Shown: positions 34,537-43,482, counted from the first letter of the stretch. The stretch: DNA of 64,000 bases from Acidovorax sp. sif1233 (GCF_019218755.1 NZ_JAHUWZ010000011.1:1-64000); one strand, 5' to 3'. The notes: generated from the letters alone by a model not told the origin. Program-made: numbers and translations.

Positions 34537-35292
34537 TCAGAACAACGCTGCCTGAAGCGGCACGGTCTGAGGTTTACAGAGAACTTCTGTACGTACAGAA
34601 CTCACACTGGTTTCTTGGAAATCTTGCAAATTTTCCAAAAATTCGGGAGATCCAAGGTAGTAGTCCAGGATGCGACCTTTGTACTTCCAGAGGAGCACAG
34701 CAGTGCTACCGTCCTCCACCTCGTCAGCACCGTGGTAGACCGCCACGGGGTGGCCATGGAGAAGCTTCCACGAGCGTTTAGCCCCACGGAAGCCCATCGC
34801 GCGCCATCCATACGACCTTGCGGAATCGTCGTACTTCAAGGCATCTTGCATTGAGATCGGACGAATCGTCGGGTAGGTGCGGACAACCGATACAGGTTTC
34901 GTACAGACCACATGGGAGCCCCGTACAGATACCCGAAGACCGGTGTAGTCCCCGCGTTCACGCACGGTGAAGTCCTGGGCATGGTATGTCCAGGTCTGCC
35001 CCTCGTAGAGGTCAGCTGGAATGAGCTGCCAAGCATCAACCACGTTGTTACCGCTTCGGCCGCCATACATCGCTGAAAAAGCGCAATGGAGGTACCCGCC
35101 ATGTTCAACGACAGGTACACCCACGACTTCACCAGGTTTGGACTCAGCCATCTTGGCGCAGCAGACGATGGCGGACCACTCCTCCCACTCCTGAGCTGGA
35201 ACGTGGAGGGTTCGGGGCTCGGGTTTTGGCCGTTGGGAAACCGGTGGCTGAACCGGTGCTGACACCTCATCGGTATCGAGTTCAAAAAGCAT
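34537..35292 (-). CDS. Unknown protein, 251 aa
   Basis: Starts MLFELDTDEVSAPVQPPVS, a proline-rich lead then an alpha/beta domain (DFTVRERGDYTGLRVSVRG; RAMGFRGAKRSWKLLHGHP). Ends in a helix-poor tail. Leader 35293-35354 with TCTC/GAGA pairing; module J upstream. Function unknown. Confidence 0.65.
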   Translation of the reverse strand: MLFELDTDEVSAPVQPPVSQRPKPEPRTLHVPAQEWEEWSAIVCCAKMAESKPGEVVGVPVVEHGGYLHCAFSAMYGGRSGNNVVDAWQLIPADLYEGQTWTYHAQDFTVRERGDYTGLRVSVRGSHVVCTKPVSVVRTYPTIRPISMQDALKYDDSARSYGWRAMGFRGAKRSWKLLHGHPVAVYHGADEVEDGSTAVLLWKYKGRILDYYLGSPEFLENLQDFQETSVSSVRTEVLCKPQTVPLQAALF

Positions 35293-35391
35293 GCGCTATC
35301 TCCTGAAGAGACAGGCATCCACCCCCTGGGCATTGGATGCCCGTCAGGGGTTGAAAAAGCAGGGCGAACCCTACTGAAGTGCCACAAATAA

Positions 35392-35484
35392 CTCGGTGGC
35401 TTCGAGCATGAGGAAGCCAGATTACCCGGCCTCACACAAAAGTGTCTTTGCGTGCGCTCCATTGTGCCAGAGCGCATGCAAAGA
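35392..35484 (-). promoter_or_regulatory. Composite promoter-like module J
   Basis: Palindrome GTCTTTGC/GCAAAGAC-type arms at 35443-35484, GGTAAT (ATTACC 35421-35426) 17 nt after the arm, mini-hairpin CTCG-AAGCCAC-CGAG at 35392-35406 14 nt later. Confidence 0.65.
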
Positions 35485-35570
35485 CGCCTCAGCATCTTTG
35501 ACAAAAGTCCGTCCAGTTACCTGGCAGGGACACGAGCTGCGGGGAAAACCGGCAGCTGAAAAACAAAGAG

Positions 35571-35592
35571 CCAGCCACAGGAAGTGGCCAGC
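35571..35592 (-). terminator. Rho-independent terminator
   Basis: GCTGGCCAC/GTGGCTGG stem followed on minus by CTCTTTGTTTTT, 22 bp after the stop of the 43-aa gene. Confidence 0.85.
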
Positions 35593-35613
35593 CCTTTTCG
35601 GAAGTGAATTTGA

Positions 35614-35745
35614 TCAGTGATCGTGGTTACGCTGGTGCTTGCGCTCCCAGCTCGCTTGCCACTTCGCAAAGCCAGAACCCACGAGCAGCAGGAGCCCCAA
35701 GAGGCTCATCCCTACTGCTACAGGGTTGTTGAAAAACTCGTTCAT
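35614..35745 (-). CDS. Small single-pass membrane protein, 43 aa
   Basis: Starts MNEFFNNPVAVGMSLLGLLL, membrane helix at residues 8-25, then a short basic His-rich tail (WERKHQRNHDH). AAGGAA ribosome site 7 nt before the ATG. Followed by a strong terminator. Function unknown. Confidence 0.6.
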   Translation of the reverse strand: MNEFFNNPVAVGMSLLGLLLLVGSGFAKWQASWERKHQRNHDH

Positions 35746-35793
35746 TGTCAATTCCTTGCGTCCTGTGTTGGACAACAAACCGCCGCAGAAAGT

Positions 35794-36069
35794 TCAGCGA
35801 CGAGTATTCAAGAGGCTGCTCAGGCCCGCGATAACGAGCAAGAGAGCACCGGCCAATTGTGCTGCATAGGCGTATTTCCCAGCAAGCACTGCGTCATAGA
35901 TTCCGTCCATCAACTTCGAAGCGAAGTGTGGGAGCACGAGGGCTGAAGCGATCCACGCCACACGCGATTTCGCGAATGCCGTGGTCACTTTGGCGATCAG
36001 CCAACCTACTACCACCAGAAGGGGAAAGGCGAGAGGGATGCATAGCCAGACTATGCTGTGTCGATCCAT
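35794..36069 (-). CDS. Small membrane protein, 91 aa
   Basis: Two or three hydrophobic segments (residues 5-28, 37-50, 66-83). Starts MDRHSIVWLCIPLAFPLLV. 48 bp before the 43-aa membrane gene, likely the same operon. Leader 36070-36131. Confidence 0.65.
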   Translation of the reverse strand: MDRHSIVWLCIPLAFPLLVVVGWLIAKVTTAFAKSRVAWIASALVLPHFASKLMDGIYDAVLAGKYAYAAQLAGALLLVIAGLSSLLNTRR

Positions 36070-36160
36070 AAGCGATCTCCTAAAAATGCGCCGGAACCGC
36101 CCCCGCTGGGAGGGTAGTCCCAGCAGGGTTGAATTCCGCGCTCAGAAGAACGCGACATAT

Positions 36161-36182
36161 GGCCTTCATTGGAGTGAAGGCC
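36161..36182 (-). terminator. Stem-loop after the ParB-like gene
   Basis: GGCCTTCA/TGAAGGCC stem, 8 bp after the stop, without a long U-tract; probable terminator or RNA end. Confidence 0.5.
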
Positions 36183-36189
36183 GGATCAA

Positions 36190-37155
36190 TCAGGCTTCGT
36201 CAGCCTGCTCCCCATCACCAGGATGGGATTCGGGCGTGGACCCGGTGCGCTTGTTCTTGAGCTGGTCAGCAACTTGGAAATTGCGGCACAGAGCCAAAAC
36301 ACTCGCAGCACTCAGCGTGACGGTCTTCCCTTCCAGTTCGGCAGGGTCGATATCGTCAGTTCGAGCCAGCAGCTCTTTCAAACCCGCGTCCTCGGCCACG
36401 GCCTTGAACACTGGAGTGATTGAGCTGAAAAGGTTGAGCGACACCTTGCGGGGTGGTGCCCATTCCTTGACAGCAGATGCCTTGACTGAGGTCTTACCCT
36501 TTGCCTTGGCATCCTGCAGCTTTGCGGCCAGCATTTCCGCTGCCTTGTCACCGTGCTTGCGCACAGCATCAATCGCAACGCTCGCAGCCACAGTGCCGTC
36601 CTTGACCATCGCCTGGACATCGCTGGATGCATCAGCAAGGGTCAACATCGACTCGACGGTCGTCACCGACACATCCATGCGGGTTGCAATTTCAGAGTTT
36701 TTGAGGCCCTTGCGATGCAACATCTGGTACAGCTTGCTCAGGCCCAAAGGCGTGAGCTTCAGACCGCGCTCCGAACGCGCCTGCACGACAACTCGATCCA
36801 CGTCATTACCCCGGAAGGGCAGACAGTCGAGATGCGGCAGATCCACGCCGCGCGAGATCGCGAGCAAAGCCCCGAGCTTGCGCTGATGCCCTTCCACGAT
36901 GAACTTGCGTCCATTCGAAGGGTCGATGCGAACCACCAGCGGTGGCACGTACTCGCCGGCAGCATAGGCCTTGGCAAAGCCCTCAATCTGCGCAACACAC
37001 TCGGGAGAGTCGTAGTCACGCTGGTTGAAGCCATCCTCCTCGAAGAGGTCTTTGGGAGGCACACGGAACATGTCCGTTTTCTTGACGCCGGTTTCAGCGC
37101 CGTTAGCAGCCTGAGCTTTGAAAGAGGTCAGGACTTTGGTTTCAACATTCGACAT
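36190..37155 (-). CDS. ParB-like partition / nuclease-domain protein
   Basis: 321 residues. ParB N-terminal domain: VPPLVVRIDPSNGRKFIVEGHQRKLGALLA (the GHQR in place of GERR), followed by a DNA-binding helix set (GLSKLYQMLHRKGLKNSEIATRMDVSVTTVESML). The C-terminus is Lys- and Glu-rich. No ParA is next to it, so partition role is uncertain; a CTP-binding ParB-like regulator or DpdB-like role is possible. Start 37155 set by the leader (37156-37225). Confidence 0.8.
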   Translation of the reverse strand: MSNVETKVLTSFKAQAANGAETGVKKTDMFRVPPKDLFEEDGFNQRDYDSPECVAQIEGFAKAYAAGEYVPPLVVRIDPSNGRKFIVEGHQRKLGALLAISRGVDLPHLDCLPFRGNDVDRVVVQARSERGLKLTPLGLSKLYQMLHRKGLKNSEIATRMDVSVTTVESMLTLADASSDVQAMVKDGTVAASVAIDAVRKHGDKAAEMLAAKLQDAKAKGKTSVKASAVKEWAPPRKVSLNLFSSITPVFKAVAEDAGLKELLARTDDIDPAELEGKTVTLSAASVLALCRNFQVADQLKNKRTGSTPESHPGDGEQADEA

Positions 37156-37264
37156 GGCAATTTCCTTATGGAAGCCCACTGCAAATGCATCACCCACTAC
37201 GGGCCGATGCACCCGTAGCGGATGGTTAAAAACTCCTTTCGGAGATGGAACGCTGCGTTTTATC

Positions 37265-37373
37265 CTCCTGCAGCAAGGAGCATCCCGTATGGCGTAGCCA
37301 TAGCGAAGAAACCTGTTTTCCAAAGAGCACCCGCTGGGAGCGCTTAGGAAAACCCAGCCGCAAAGGACTGGGG
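37265..37373 (-). promoter_or_regulatory. Composite terminator / promoter-like module K
   Basis: Terminator CCCCAGTCC/GGCTGGG at 37354-37373 with TTTTCC; arms GTTTTCC (37315) and GGAAAAC (37347); hexamer GCTACG; mini-hairpin CTCC-TTGCTGCA-GGAG at 37265-37280. Confidence 0.6.
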
Positions 37374-37419
37374 TTTCAGAAAGAAGGACGGTGGGAGAGC
37401 CCCCCAGTCCAAGTGCCTG

Positions 37420-37836
37420 TCAAGAATGCATCACTGCATCGATCAAATCGATGACAGGTTGAGGCATCACTGCATCAATCAGATCGATGACAGGTTGGGT
37501 GTCGCCCACGGTGGCAACAAATGCCACCGAGTCCAACAGCACCCGCGAAGCGCCCAATGCCTCGTGAGCCTTAGCTGCCCCCGTTTCAGTGACATGCCGC
37601 CCCTTCAGCGCTTCAGGCAAATCGAGAGGGTCATACCCCAGCGCTTCAACGCGGTGCTCAGGCTCCCAGTCCTCAGCCATCTCTGGCAGTTCCGGGTGGG
37701 CCTGGGCGTAGTCATAGAGGCGCAGCGCGTCGTAGGCATTGACCAAGCCGAAAGCAAGGCATTCGTCTTGCCAACCAAGCCACTCAGCCACATCAGCAAG
37801 CTGCTCGCGTGCGTTGTAGAGATCCAAATTCGTCAT
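37420..37836 (-). CDS. Unknown protein with C-terminal tandem repeat, 138 aa
   Basis: Starts MTNLDLYNAREQLADVAEW; helical. The C-terminus repeats QPVIDLIDAVM-PQPVIDLIDAVM, a recent 36-bp DNA duplication at about 37426-37500. Leader 37837-37897. Function unknown. Confidence 0.65.
   Translation of the reverse strand: MTNLDLYNAREQLADVAEWLGWQDECLAFGLVNAYDALRLYDYAQAHPELPEMAEDWEPEHRVEALGYDPLDLPEALKGRHVTETGAAKAHEALGASRVLLDSVAFVATVGDTQPVIDLIDAVMPQPVIDLIDAVMHS
37426..37501 (-). repeat. Direct 36-bp tandem duplication within the gene
   Basis: Two near-identical copies of CATCACTGCATC followed by AATC-AGATCGATGACAGGTTG, differing by few bases. Keeps the reading frame and duplicates the protein C-terminus. 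Confidence 0.8.
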
Positions 37837-37940
37837 GTTGTCCTCATCAAATGGTGAACACATGAGACCCCCCACAAGGAGGAGCCCCATGTGGGTTGAT
37901 CGGGTGAATTACCCCGAGATGGGAGAGCGAGGAAGCACTC

Positions 37941-39389
37941 TCAGGCGAACAATGCCATCGACATGTTCTGCTGCACTTCAGGCCGCTTCGATGTCTCCAT
38001 CGCTTTCGCGATGCAGCTCAAAACAGCTTGATTCACAGACAGCACAGACTTTGCAATGCACCGGCCAACAGCCTTGAAGGGCTCATAGCAAATGCTCTGA
38101 CCAAGCAGTTCGTGCGCAAGTGTCAAACCCAGCCCCTCGATGAGGTGCGGAGGTATCTGCTTGAGACGCGCATGCTCTGCCGGCGTGAAGTGCCGAAGCA
38201 AGTCCGGGTTCGTAGGGTGCTGCAGCTTGGGGTCCGTGCTGCGCGCCTTTGAGTAGCCCTTCGTCACTGTGGGGCACTTCGCGCTGGAAGCAGTCACGAT
38301 TTGCATCATGAAGTTCTTACCAGCAGCCGCGTCCCGCAACTCTTTGTCCTTGAGCCCCTGCATGGGGCTCCAAAGATCGGAGTCATCGGGCACGGGGTCA
38401 AGTATCTCGGAGATCGTTCGCTCAACCTTTGGAGGTCTCACGAGCGATTCGAAATCGAACTCCATGCCCTCAGTGACAGCGACCATGCACATGCGCTCCC
38501 GGTGTTCCAGTGCGTTCCAGTCCTGTGCCTTCAGAACCGTCTCGTGGACGGTGAAGCCAAAGTCTCGGAGCTGGTTCCTCAGGATGCACATGGAGGCACT
38601 CGAAGAATAGGGCTTGACGTTTTCTAGGACAACCAAGGCCGGATTCACTTTGGCAATCACTGCCAGGAAGGCCACAACGAGATGGCCAACCTCGGGGTGG
38701 GCCTCTGCATGACCCGCGCCGTTCTTGGCTTTTCCCGCAACGCTAGCACCCGAACAGGGCAACCCAGCGAACAGGGCCTCGACTTTCGGTAGCGCGGACA
38801 TAGCCCAGTGGTCAAACGCAAGCTCTTGCAGCGGCGCGGCCAACGAGATCGTCTCTTTCGACCAAATGTCGTTCTGCTCTCGCGTGTGCTCCAGCAGTTC
38901 AGGGCGGATCTCATTCGCGAACGCAAGGCGGGTCTGAATCCCCGCCTCTTCAAGCCCCTTGTGCAGCGCGTGATCAAGGACACCACCACCGTGAGACACC
39001 GAACCGCAGTCCAGTGGCTCCCCGTTGGCAAGCTTGTTCTTGAGTCGCTGCAGGCGCTCGCGCTTCGCAATCTCCACCGCAAGGGGAAGGATGCGAATGC
39101 GACTGCCTTGAACGACCACGCGAACAGCGTTGTAGCCATCAAAGATTGACAGGACCTCAGAAGAGTTGATGTCGATGACGGGGATCTCTTTGCCCCCCTT
39201 CAGCTTTCTGGACACGATGCGATCACCGTGCACGTCCTGCTCCAAAACCAGCATCGTTCGCTCCTCGTCCTTGCGGATCTTGAAGCGGATACCAGGCATG
39301 AACCCAGCAAGGGATGCTTTGAATCCCTCCAGCCACAGTCGCGGCCGACCACGGTTCTCACCGATACGGGCTGACTCGTATGCTTTCAT
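37941..39389 (-). CDS. DNA cytosine-5 methyltransferase
   Basis: 482 residues. Motif IV with catalytic cysteine PCSG at 211-214, motif VI ENV at 256-258, motif VIII-like HRER at 296-299. A roughly 120-residue N-terminal extension precedes the SAM domain (residues 1-120, basic, EIAKRERLQRLKNK), a layout typical of plasmid/phage enzymes. No nuclease is nearby, so it is a protective orphan. Start 39389 set by the leader. Confidence 0.9.
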   Translation of the reverse strand: MKAYESARIGENRGRPRLWLEGFKASLAGFMPGIRFKIRKDEERTMLVLEQDVHGDRIVSRKLKGGKEIPVIDINSSEVLSIFDGYNAVRVVVQGSRIRILPLAVEIAKRERLQRLKNKLANGEPLDCGSVSHGGGVLDHALHKGLEEAGIQTRLAFANEIRPELLEHTREQNDIWSKETISLAAPLQELAFDHWAMSALPKVEALFAGLPCSGASVAGKAKNGAGHAEAHPEVGHLVVAFLAVIAKVNPALVVLENVKPYSSSASMCILRNQLRDFGFTVHETVLKAQDWNALEHRERMCMVAVTEGMEFDFESLVRPPKVERTISEILDPVPDDSDLWSPMQGLKDKELRDAAAGKNFMMQIVTASSAKCPTVTKGYSKARSTDPKLQHPTNPDLLRHFTPAEHARLKQIPPHLIEGLGLTLAHELLGQSICYEPFKAVGRCIAKSVLSVNQAVLSCIAKAMETSKRPEVQQNMSMALFA

Positions 39390-39450
39390 GTTGTGCTCCT
39401 GACAAATCGCGAAGCACAGTCCCCAGCGGGACAAAGTGCCCCGCATGGGT
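39390..39450 (-). promoter_or_regulatory. Translation leader with SD stem TGTGCT/AGCACA
   Basis: The Shine-Dalgarno GGAGCACA pairs with TGTGCT upstream, using different bases from the usual TCTCC/GGAGA pair. Distal stem CCCC, GCGGG, loop, CCCGC, GGG. Confidence 0.7.
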
Positions 39451-39507
39451 TGAAAAATCCGGTTTCCCGGTAGTGGAAGGTCAGATGACCTGGTGCTGCG
39501 CATTACC

Positions 39508-39617
39508 CTCCCGCAGCGCGGAGACCCGGCGTCTGAATTACTCAGAGCGTCGAAATGCTTGCCATAGCCCCCACTGACGGGACCTATGGAAAGCACCCCA
39601 TCCGCTTGGATGGGGGC
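39508..39617 (-). promoter_or_regulatory. Composite terminator / promoter-like module L
   Basis: Terminator CCCCCATCC/GGATGGGG at 39595-39617, arms GCTTTCC/ggcaagc at 39558-39594, AGTAAT (ATTACT 39537-39542), mini-hairpin CTCC-GCGCTGCG-GGAG at 39508-39523. Confidence 0.65.
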
Positions 39618-39629
39618 TTCGAAATGAGC

Positions 39630-39962
39630 CTACAAGGTGGAAACGTCCAAGTCTCGGAAGAACTTGGCCAAGGCCTCGATGCAAGCACCTGCGTGAATCA
39701 GGCTGGCTTCAAACTTGACCGCCAACAGGATTTCGCCTGCGAGTGGATTGAAGTCATTGTTCTGGATCACACGCACCACAAATCCGTCACTGTCATTCCT
39801 GATGTGGAAGTCAAGAGAGGGTTGCTCGGGCCAGCGGGTGCTGGGCGCATACGGCCACTGACGGCCCTTTTCAGTGACCCAGTAAACCGGCAGCTTGCAT
39901 GCCTGTAAGTGCTTCAACAGCGCTTCTGCTACAGCCCGCGCGTAGATTGGTTTGGTTGACAT
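39630..39962 (-). CDS. Paralogue 1 of a three-member family, 110 aa
   Basis: Starts MSTKPIYARAVAEALLKHL. Layout: A.AL.KHL..., strand YWVTEKGRQWPYAPSTRWPEQP, strand VRVIQNN, GEILLAVKFEASL..A, final helix AKFFRDLD. Same layout in 41725 and 42178, which share RxVAxALxKxL, WPxxP and LxxxKFxxxxxxAxxC. Function unknown; leader 39963-40022. Confidence 0.7.
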   Translation of the reverse strand: MSTKPIYARAVAEALLKHLQACKLPVYWVTEKGRQWPYAPSTRWPEQPSLDFHIRNDSDGFVVRVIQNNDFNPLAGEILLAVKFEASLIHAGACIEALAKFFRDLDVSTL

Positions 39963-40036
39963 GATGTTCTCCTGAATTGTGGAGACACCCGCCCGTGGGA
40001 CTTGGCGTCCCCACGGGGTTTTGAATTGACTGGCGA

Positions 40037-40330
40037 TCAGACCGTTACCGGGCTGCGTGCAACTTGCACCTCGCTAGGTTGAACCCGGAGATGACTGTTG
40101 CAAGGGTGATCCCAAGACCATCGCCCCGGAACAGTACCCAAGCGGCCAACGCTCGCTTTCGCGTCACCGTAAGACTTTGCAGGGGTTGTCTTCCCTGCGA
40201 CCTCGACAGTGAAACAACCCGACTTCGAGTAGCCGAGTTGCACTGCGAGTGGGCTGCTGGGGTAGGCATAGCCGATGACATGCTCGACAGAGCCTGCCAG
40301 GCGAACGCCTGTGTTTTCTGATTCATTCAT
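40037..40330 (-). CDS. Unknown protein, 97 aa
   Basis: Starts MNESENTGVRLAGSVEHVI; strand-rich with WSWDHPCNSHLRVQPS. Leader 40331-40390, a clear hairpin CCCTTGCGGGGC/CCCGCATGGGG. Function unknown. Confidence 0.6.
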   Translation of the reverse strand: MNESENTGVRLAGSVEHVIGYAYPSSPLAVQLGYSKSGCFTVEVAGKTTPAKSYGDAKASVGRLGTVPGRWSWDHPCNSHLRVQPSEVQVARSPVTV

Positions 40331-40395
40331 GCTGCGAACTCCAAAGAGAGCGAAGCACAACCCCATGCGGGAAAGTGCCCCGCAAGGGTTAAAAG

Positions 40396-40884
40396 TTAGT
40401 TTGATCCAGGCCCCAGGATGCGTAAAGCATCCCAGTCCGAATCACCGGCCGTCTTCGGGTCTGATCGCAACGCCATCGAGTTACTGATGGCTTCGCGGAT
40501 AGTCATCCCCTTACAGCGTCGATGGGGCTCAACACTGAGGTCACCCACTTGCATGCCAACAAAATCGACAGACAAGCTACCGACCTCAGTGGCAGTGTCC
40601 AAGCTCTTGCGAATCTTGGCCAGCCACTGAAAGTCGCGGGTGGCACCAGAGGCGCCGTTCGTCTTCCAATAGACCTGGTAATTGACCCATGTGAGCTGGT
40701 GGGCGATCACGTCATCGTAGAAGCCGACGATTGGACAGGTCCACCGCCGCTCACGCTGACCGCTATGGGTGTACGTCCTGGAATCCCCCGAGAGGAAACA
40801 CAAACCGTAAACGTCCTCGGGTGTGTCCAACGCTTTGGACGGAATCCGAAACACCGCGATGTCATAAAAGATCTGCACTGACAT
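40396..40884 (-). CDS. Unknown protein, 162 aa
   Basis: Starts MSVQIFYDIAVFRIPSKAL, followed by strands and MTIREAISNSMALRSD. 9 bp after the 195-aa gene, no leader of its own, so co-transcribed. Function unknown. Confidence 0.65.
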   Translation of the reverse strand: MSVQIFYDIAVFRIPSKALDTPEDVYGLCFLSGDSRTYTHSGQRERRWTCPIVGFYDDVIAHQLTWVNYQVYWKTNGASGATRDFQWLAKIRKSLDTATEVGSLSVDFVGMQVGDLSVEPHRRCKGMTIREAISNSMALRSDPKTAGDSDWDALRILGPGSN

Positions 40885-40893
40885 GGGCGCCCC

Positions 40894-41481
40894 TTACGCG
40901 AAAAGATCCAACGTGTCAGTCGGCAGCACTTTGATGGAGCCCGTAGCCGATGCGAGATACACATCGGACGAACCATCTACGCGTTGCAGAAAGGCCATGT
41001 TCTGACGGGTGGACAGTGGGATGAGGAATGGACCTGTCGGCCCAGCCTCGCTCATGTCCCAGGAGGATTTGTCCCACTCGTGCCCGTAGTAGCGGTCGAT
41101 GTACTCAAGCCCATGACCTTCGACAGACTTCCGGCACATAGGGCGAAGGGCCCCAATATCCGAAAGCTGCTTGGTCGGGAGCTTGGCAATCTCTGCCAGG
41201 TACTTCTCAACGGGCAGTGTCTTGCCACGCAGCTTGCGCTGTCCGGTATGCACTTCCCATGCTGCGCCCTTCTTGTATGCGCCGTACATGGCCGCTTCAC
41301 CATGGCCCCAAGAGGCATGGATTCGGCGCCATTTCGGCGGTTGGCCGTCGCGCTCTTCGAGAGCGAAAACGATCCATACGTCATCGACTGAGTTGAAGTG
41401 GTATTGCAACCACTGATCAGCCACGTTCACCCGAGCAAGCTCTGCGAAACCGAGCTTGACGTGATCTCTTTCATTGACCAT
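40894..41481 (-). CDS. Unknown protein, 195 aa
   Basis: Starts MVNERDHVKLGFAELARVN; alpha/beta (WLQYHFNSVDDVWIVFALE; WGHGEAAMYGAYKKG). The WGHGxAA segment also occurs in the 103-aa protein at 32544. Leader 41482-41542; module M upstream. Function unknown. Confidence 0.7.
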   Translation of the reverse strand: MVNERDHVKLGFAELARVNVADQWLQYHFNSVDDVWIVFALEERDGQPPKWRRIHASWGHGEAAMYGAYKKGAAWEVHTGQRKLRGKTLPVEKYLAEIAKLPTKQLSDIGALRPMCRKSVEGHGLEYIDRYYGHEWDKSSWDMSEAGPTGPFLIPLSTRQNMAFLQRVDGSSDVYLASATGSIKVLPTDTLDLFA

Positions 41482-41603
41482 TGATGTACTCCGAGTTTGC
41501 GAAGCACACCCCCATGCGGAGGTTGAGCCCCGCAAGGGTTGATGCTGGGTCTTTGAAGACCCTGTGAGTGGCATTCCAAAGAACGCCTTGCTGCTTGCTT
41601 ATC

Positions 41604-41719
41604 CTCCTGCAGGTTGGAGCATCGGTGCCTGAATTACTCAGGAACGACCAAATACGCTTTTCATAGCCCCCTGGTGAAAGAGGCTGTGAAAAGCCCCCAT
41701 CGATAAACGATGGGAGGCC
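41604..41719 (-). promoter_or_regulatory. Composite terminator / promoter-like module M
   Basis: Terminator CCTCCCATCG/CGATGGGGG at 41696-41719, arms GCTTTTCATAGC/GCTGTGAAAAGC at 41656-41694, AGTAAT (ATTACT 41633-41638) after 18 nt, mini-hairpin CTCC-AACCTGCA-GGAG at 41604-41619. Confidence 0.7.
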
Positions 41720-41724
41720 TCAAC

Positions 41725-42075
41725 TCAAGCCGAAGGCAGGAGCCTTGGATCGAGGTTTTCGAGGAAGCTGGACACCAGGCCAACACAGCTCTTGGCCTCC
41801 TGGAGAGGAGCCTTGAACTTGAGCGTAACGAGGGGCTCAGGGGTCAGACATCCGGCGCGATTGAGCACATGGATGTGAATACCGGAAGCAGGACCTTCAT
41901 CGACCTGGAACACCAACCAAGGGTTAGCTGGCCAGGCGCGAGTCGGAGTCTTGCTCAGGTTGTCCTCATGGGCCAGAGCCCAGTTGAAATCACAGTCGAA
42001 CCGGTCAAGATGCTTCGACAGAGCCCTGGCAACTTGCCGTGCCCAGACAGTGCTATGACGTGATTGCGTTTGCAT
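41725..42075 (-). CDS. Paralogue 2 of a three-member family, 116 aa
   Basis: Starts MQTQSRHSTVWARQVARAL. Shares WARxVAxALxKxLxxFDCxFxWA and WPxxPxxxxQVxEG with the 42178 protein and, more weakly, with 39630. Leader 42076-42137, TCTCC/GGAGA stem. Function unknown. Confidence 0.7.
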   Translation of the reverse strand: MQTQSRHSTVWARQVARALSKHLDRFDCDFNWALAHEDNLSKTPTRAWPANPWLVFQVDEGPASGIHIHVLNRAGCLTPEPLVTLKFKAPLQEAKSCVGLVSSFLENLDPRLLPSA

Positions 42076-42177
42076 GAATATCTCCATCAAGAAACGGAGA
42101 CCACGCCCCCATGGGAGCGATGGCCCCCAAGGGTTGAAGATTGCTGGTTACCCAGCTGCTGTGCTTCTGCAGCGGCA

Positions 42178-42528
42178 TCACGCCGTGCGCAGTTGCTCTG
42201 GATCGAAGGACTCAAGGAACTCCGACACATACCCAAGGCACGCCCCGGCTGCTTTGATGCTGGTGAGGAACTTCACCACGAGGAGTTGAACGGATTTACC
42301 GTTCGCGTCTCGGTGCAGCACCTCCACATACAGGCCTTCATTGGTGCCCTCCTCTACCTGATACAGGTACTGGGGGTCCTTAGGCCACACGCATGTGGGC
42401 TCTTTTTTCAGAATGTCTTCGCCTGCTTTTGCCCAGTAGAAAGGGCAATCGAAGGAGTTGAGCTTCTTGGTGAGAGCGTCTGCAACATTGCGGGCCCACA
42501 CCTGGCCGGTTTCGGCACTGGTTTTCAT
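42178..42528 (-). CDS. Paralogue 3 of a three-member family, 116 aa
   Basis: Starts MKTSAETGQVWARNVADAL. Closest to the 41725 protein. The gene-by-gene spacing (each with its own leader) shows the family arose by tandem duplication of gene plus leader. Function unknown. Confidence 0.7.
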   Translation of the reverse strand: MKTSAETGQVWARNVADALTKKLNSFDCPFYWAKAGEDILKKEPTCVWPKDPQYLYQVEEGTNEGLYVEVLHRDANGKSVQLLVVKFLTSIKAAGACLGYVSEFLESFDPEQLRTA

Positions 42529-42588
42529 AGGTCTCTCCGTGTTTCGGGTGGCCATCCCCATCGGGGACGAGCCCCCACAGGGTTGAAA

Positions 42589-43482
42589 TCAGCTTGCCAA
42601 TGACCAGACACCACGCTCGATGGGAGCAAAGAACGACTGGTTTTGATTCAGGGTCTGCCGGACCTTTGCTTGCCAATGAGGATTGGCTGCGAGACGCTCT
42701 GGAGCGTTCTTGGCCACCTTCTCATAGATCTGGGAAAGGCTCGCCTGCCCGCCGAGGCTCACCAACACCGTGCGGACCAATGCTTTCCACGTTGAGGTAA
42801 GCCGAGCCGACTGCTGCTTGGCCATGCCAGCGAGATCGGAGAGGAACGATGTGATCACCTCTGGGCGACGCCACAGTAGGATGAATTCGTGACTCACACG
42901 CGGCAGTTTCATTCCTGGGTAGGAACGCGAGTTGGACATCACGTTGTGCTGATGCTTGATCAGCACTGCGGCCAACTCAGATGCTGGCATCCGCGCGATG
43001 GCTTCTGCCTGGTAGGAGACGTAAGTTCCCTTCGAGCGCTTATCGCCGATGATGGTCCCGTAGTAACCACCAGGCTTGGTCGCATCGCGTTGATTGAGCA
43101 GTGCGATGTGCAGCTTCTCGTGGAAGTCATCTTCGCTGTTACAGCGAGAGAGATCATCCGCGTGAGGCGTGCCCCAAACCTCGCCACTGTAGACCACCAT
43201 GTCGCCATAGGGCGGGTGCGAGAGGCAAAGGTCGGCTGGCTTACCAACGGCCAACAGAATGCTATCGCGGAGGATGTTGTGGCCCTGGTGCAGATCAAGA
43301 CCGTAAGCCTCAATATGCATCTCACGCGCAACCTCAATCGAGGTGCCTGATCCGCACATGGGATCAACAAAAACCTTGGGCCTCAACTGCTCGAAAAGCG
43401 ACTTGTAGATGTAGCCAGAGCAGTTGCCGCGCCACTTCGGATCACCCCAAGGGCCACGCTCGGGAAAAGAAAGAACACTCAT
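42589..43482 (-). CDS. N4/N6 DNA methyltransferase
   Basis: 297 residues. SAM motif I DPMCGSGTS at 40-48 and catalytic motif IV SHPPYGD at 88-94 (S/DPPY-type amino-methyltransferase). The C-terminal part (LGGQASLSQIYEKVAKNAPERLAAN...WQAKVRQTLNQN) resembles a HARE/winged-helix DNA-binding module. Likely another element-protecting orphan. Start 43482 set by the leader (43483-43545). Confidence 0.85.
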   Translation of the reverse strand: MSVLSFPERGPWGDPKWRGNCSGYIYKSLFEQLRPKVFVDPMCGSGTSIEVAREMHIEAYGLDLHQGHNILRDSILLAVGKPADLCLSHPPYGDMVVYSGEVWGTPHADDLSRCNSEDDFHEKLHIALLNQRDATKPGGYYGTIIGDKRSKGTYVSYQAEAIARMPASELAAVLIKHQHNVMSNSRSYPGMKLPRVSHEFILLWRRPEVITSFLSDLAGMAKQQSARLTSTWKALVRTVLVSLGGQASLSQIYEKVAKNAPERLAANPHWQAKVRQTLNQNQSFFAPIERGVWSLAS

